Assembly: GCA_025363635.1 (NCBI GenBank)
Contig: JANYDL010000056.1
Span: 62,001-126,000, forward strand
Length of the DNA: 64,000 bases
Source of the DNA: Actinomycetes bacterium
Lineage (GTDB): Bacteria > Actinomycetota > Actinomycetes > Nanopelagicales > Nanopelagicaceae
Direction: 5' to 3'
The notes beneath the pieces are model-generated. The model did no database searches. It had not been told where the DNA came from and was given only the letters and a program-made list of their open reading frames with translations. The translations under genes were made by a program, and so were the position numbers. The stretch's first letter is position 1. The number at the start of each line of letters is the position of its first letter. Shown one piece after another: positions 63,425 through 64,000 of this stretch.

Positions 63425-64000
63425 TCATTATCCCCTGTCATCTCAAAAAATGTCTCTTCCAAGCTAGGGAGTATCGGTGCCAACTGCGATAGAACTATTC
63501 CGGAATCAAAGGCCAATTTATTTAACACTGGAGCCCATTCGCGGGGACCTAAAATATGTGCTGTCTGATCAATAATCGAGCCTGTATGTCCAGCAGATGC
63601 GGCAATCTCAATGAGTCTTGGTAGATCATCTGGATTCTCACTCTTAGCCAAAAGCGTTGGCTGTTGCTGCAAAAGAAGGTCTTGTGTCATCCCCGCGAAA
63701 ATAACTTCACCTTTTCGAAGCATGACCAGCGAATCACTGATCATTTCGATTTCGGAAAGTAAATGTGATGAGATGAATACCGTCGTGCCTTCGTCCGCGA
63801 GAGATCGAATAAGTTCTCGTATCTCTTGGATGCCAGCCGGATCCAAACCATTGGTTGGTTCATCAAGAACTAATAATTGAGGTGATGGCAAAAGTGCGGC
63901 TGCAATCCCCAGTCTTTGTTTCATTCCAAGAGAATAAGTTTTGTATTTAGATCCGCCGCGATCACCCAGCCCAACCCGTTCGAGTAGGCTCTGAACTTGG
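63421..64000 (-). CDS. ABC exporter ATPase (N-terminus cut by window edge)
   Basis: The frame is open through the right edge, so the Walker A region lies outside. Visible: QVQSLLERVGLGDRGG, signature YSLGMKQRLGIAAALL, Walker B LLVLDEPTNGLDPAGI, H-loop VFISSHLLSEI, and the C-terminal region usual for the BcrA/ABC-2 ATPase class. It overlaps the permease gene by four bases; together they form a two-gene exporter. Confidence 0.88.
   Translation of the reverse strand, partial: QVQSLLERVGLGDRGGSKYKTYSLGMKQRLGIAAALLPSPQLLVLDEPTNGLDPAGIQEIRELIRSLADEGTTVFISSHLLSEIEMISDSLVMLRKGEVIFAGMTQDLLLQQQPTLLAKSENPDDLPRLIEIAASAGHTGSIIDQTAHILGPREWAPVLNKLAFDSGIVLSQLAPILPSLEETFFEMTGDNE

Noticed and set aside
1-64000. 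tRNA, rRNA, insertion sequences, integrases, toxin-antitoxin or defence genes
   Set aside because: Looked for by motif and gene content on both strands; none seen.

Overview
The window reads as a chromosomal segment of an actinobacterium with a compact genome and, by eye, moderate rather than high GC. Evidence for the phylum: a nuo operon joined to menG, a full menaquinone pathway interleaved with cytochrome c maturation genes, the tiny ribosomal protein bS22 near proC, a short MutY without a Nudix tail, an ArgA-type acetyltransferase beside lysS/clpC, and a tilS-hpt-ftsH-folE-folP-folB-folK block arranged as in Mycobacterium and Streptomyces. Low GC, 1 to 8 nt overlaps nearly everywhere and leaderless-looking starts would fit the streamlined aquatic lineage Nanopelagicales (acI), but that placement is inference. 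There are no rRNA, tRNA, IS, prophage or CRISPR sequences, and no gene-free stretch over 300 bases.

Layout. 1-8968 (minus): menG then nuoA-H, with nuoH cut by the window edge. 9052-16610: bioY-menF (+), menD-C-B (minus), menE-menA and a small membrane protein (+). 16615-20913 (minus): system II cytochrome c maturation (phosphatase-resA-ccdA-resB-ccsB). 21004-26758 (+): HAD phosphatase, helicase-associated protein, M20 peptidase, XPB helicase. 26721-31639: glutaredoxin-like protein, a secreted zinc metalloprotease with propeller-like repeats, bS22, a secreted protein of unknown function, proC. 31701-34726 (+): a cysteine-rich unknown, radA, mutY.

34692-45986 is the most interesting region. 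It carries an RpiR-type regulator, a cytosolic AmiE/AmpC-like serine hydrolase, an L-Ala-D/L-Glu-type dipeptide epimerase, anhydro-MurNAc kinase (AnmK), a complete dipeptide/oligopeptide ABC importer and MurNAc-6-P etherase (MurQ). Together these form a plausible route for importing and dismantling peptidoglycan fragments. A two-part palindromic element with identical internal spacing (33 nt) lies before both the regulator gene and the importer's binding-protein gene, which strongly suggests one shared control circuit. Both copies also start a 13-codon mini-ORF beginning MKFFF that overlaps the main start codon.

46080-63424+: a membrane protein (+), then minus-strand housekeeping genes: clpC, argA-like, lysS, coaX, nadC, nadB, panC, folK, folB, folP, folE, ftsH, hpt, tilS, a secreted NlpC/P60 hydrolase and an ABC exporter pair cut by the right edge.

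Across the window many first-in-operon genes lack a Shine-Dalgarno sequence and instead carry a TANNCT -10-like box 6 to 8 nt before the start codon, consistent with widespread leaderless transcription. I used this to choose several starts.
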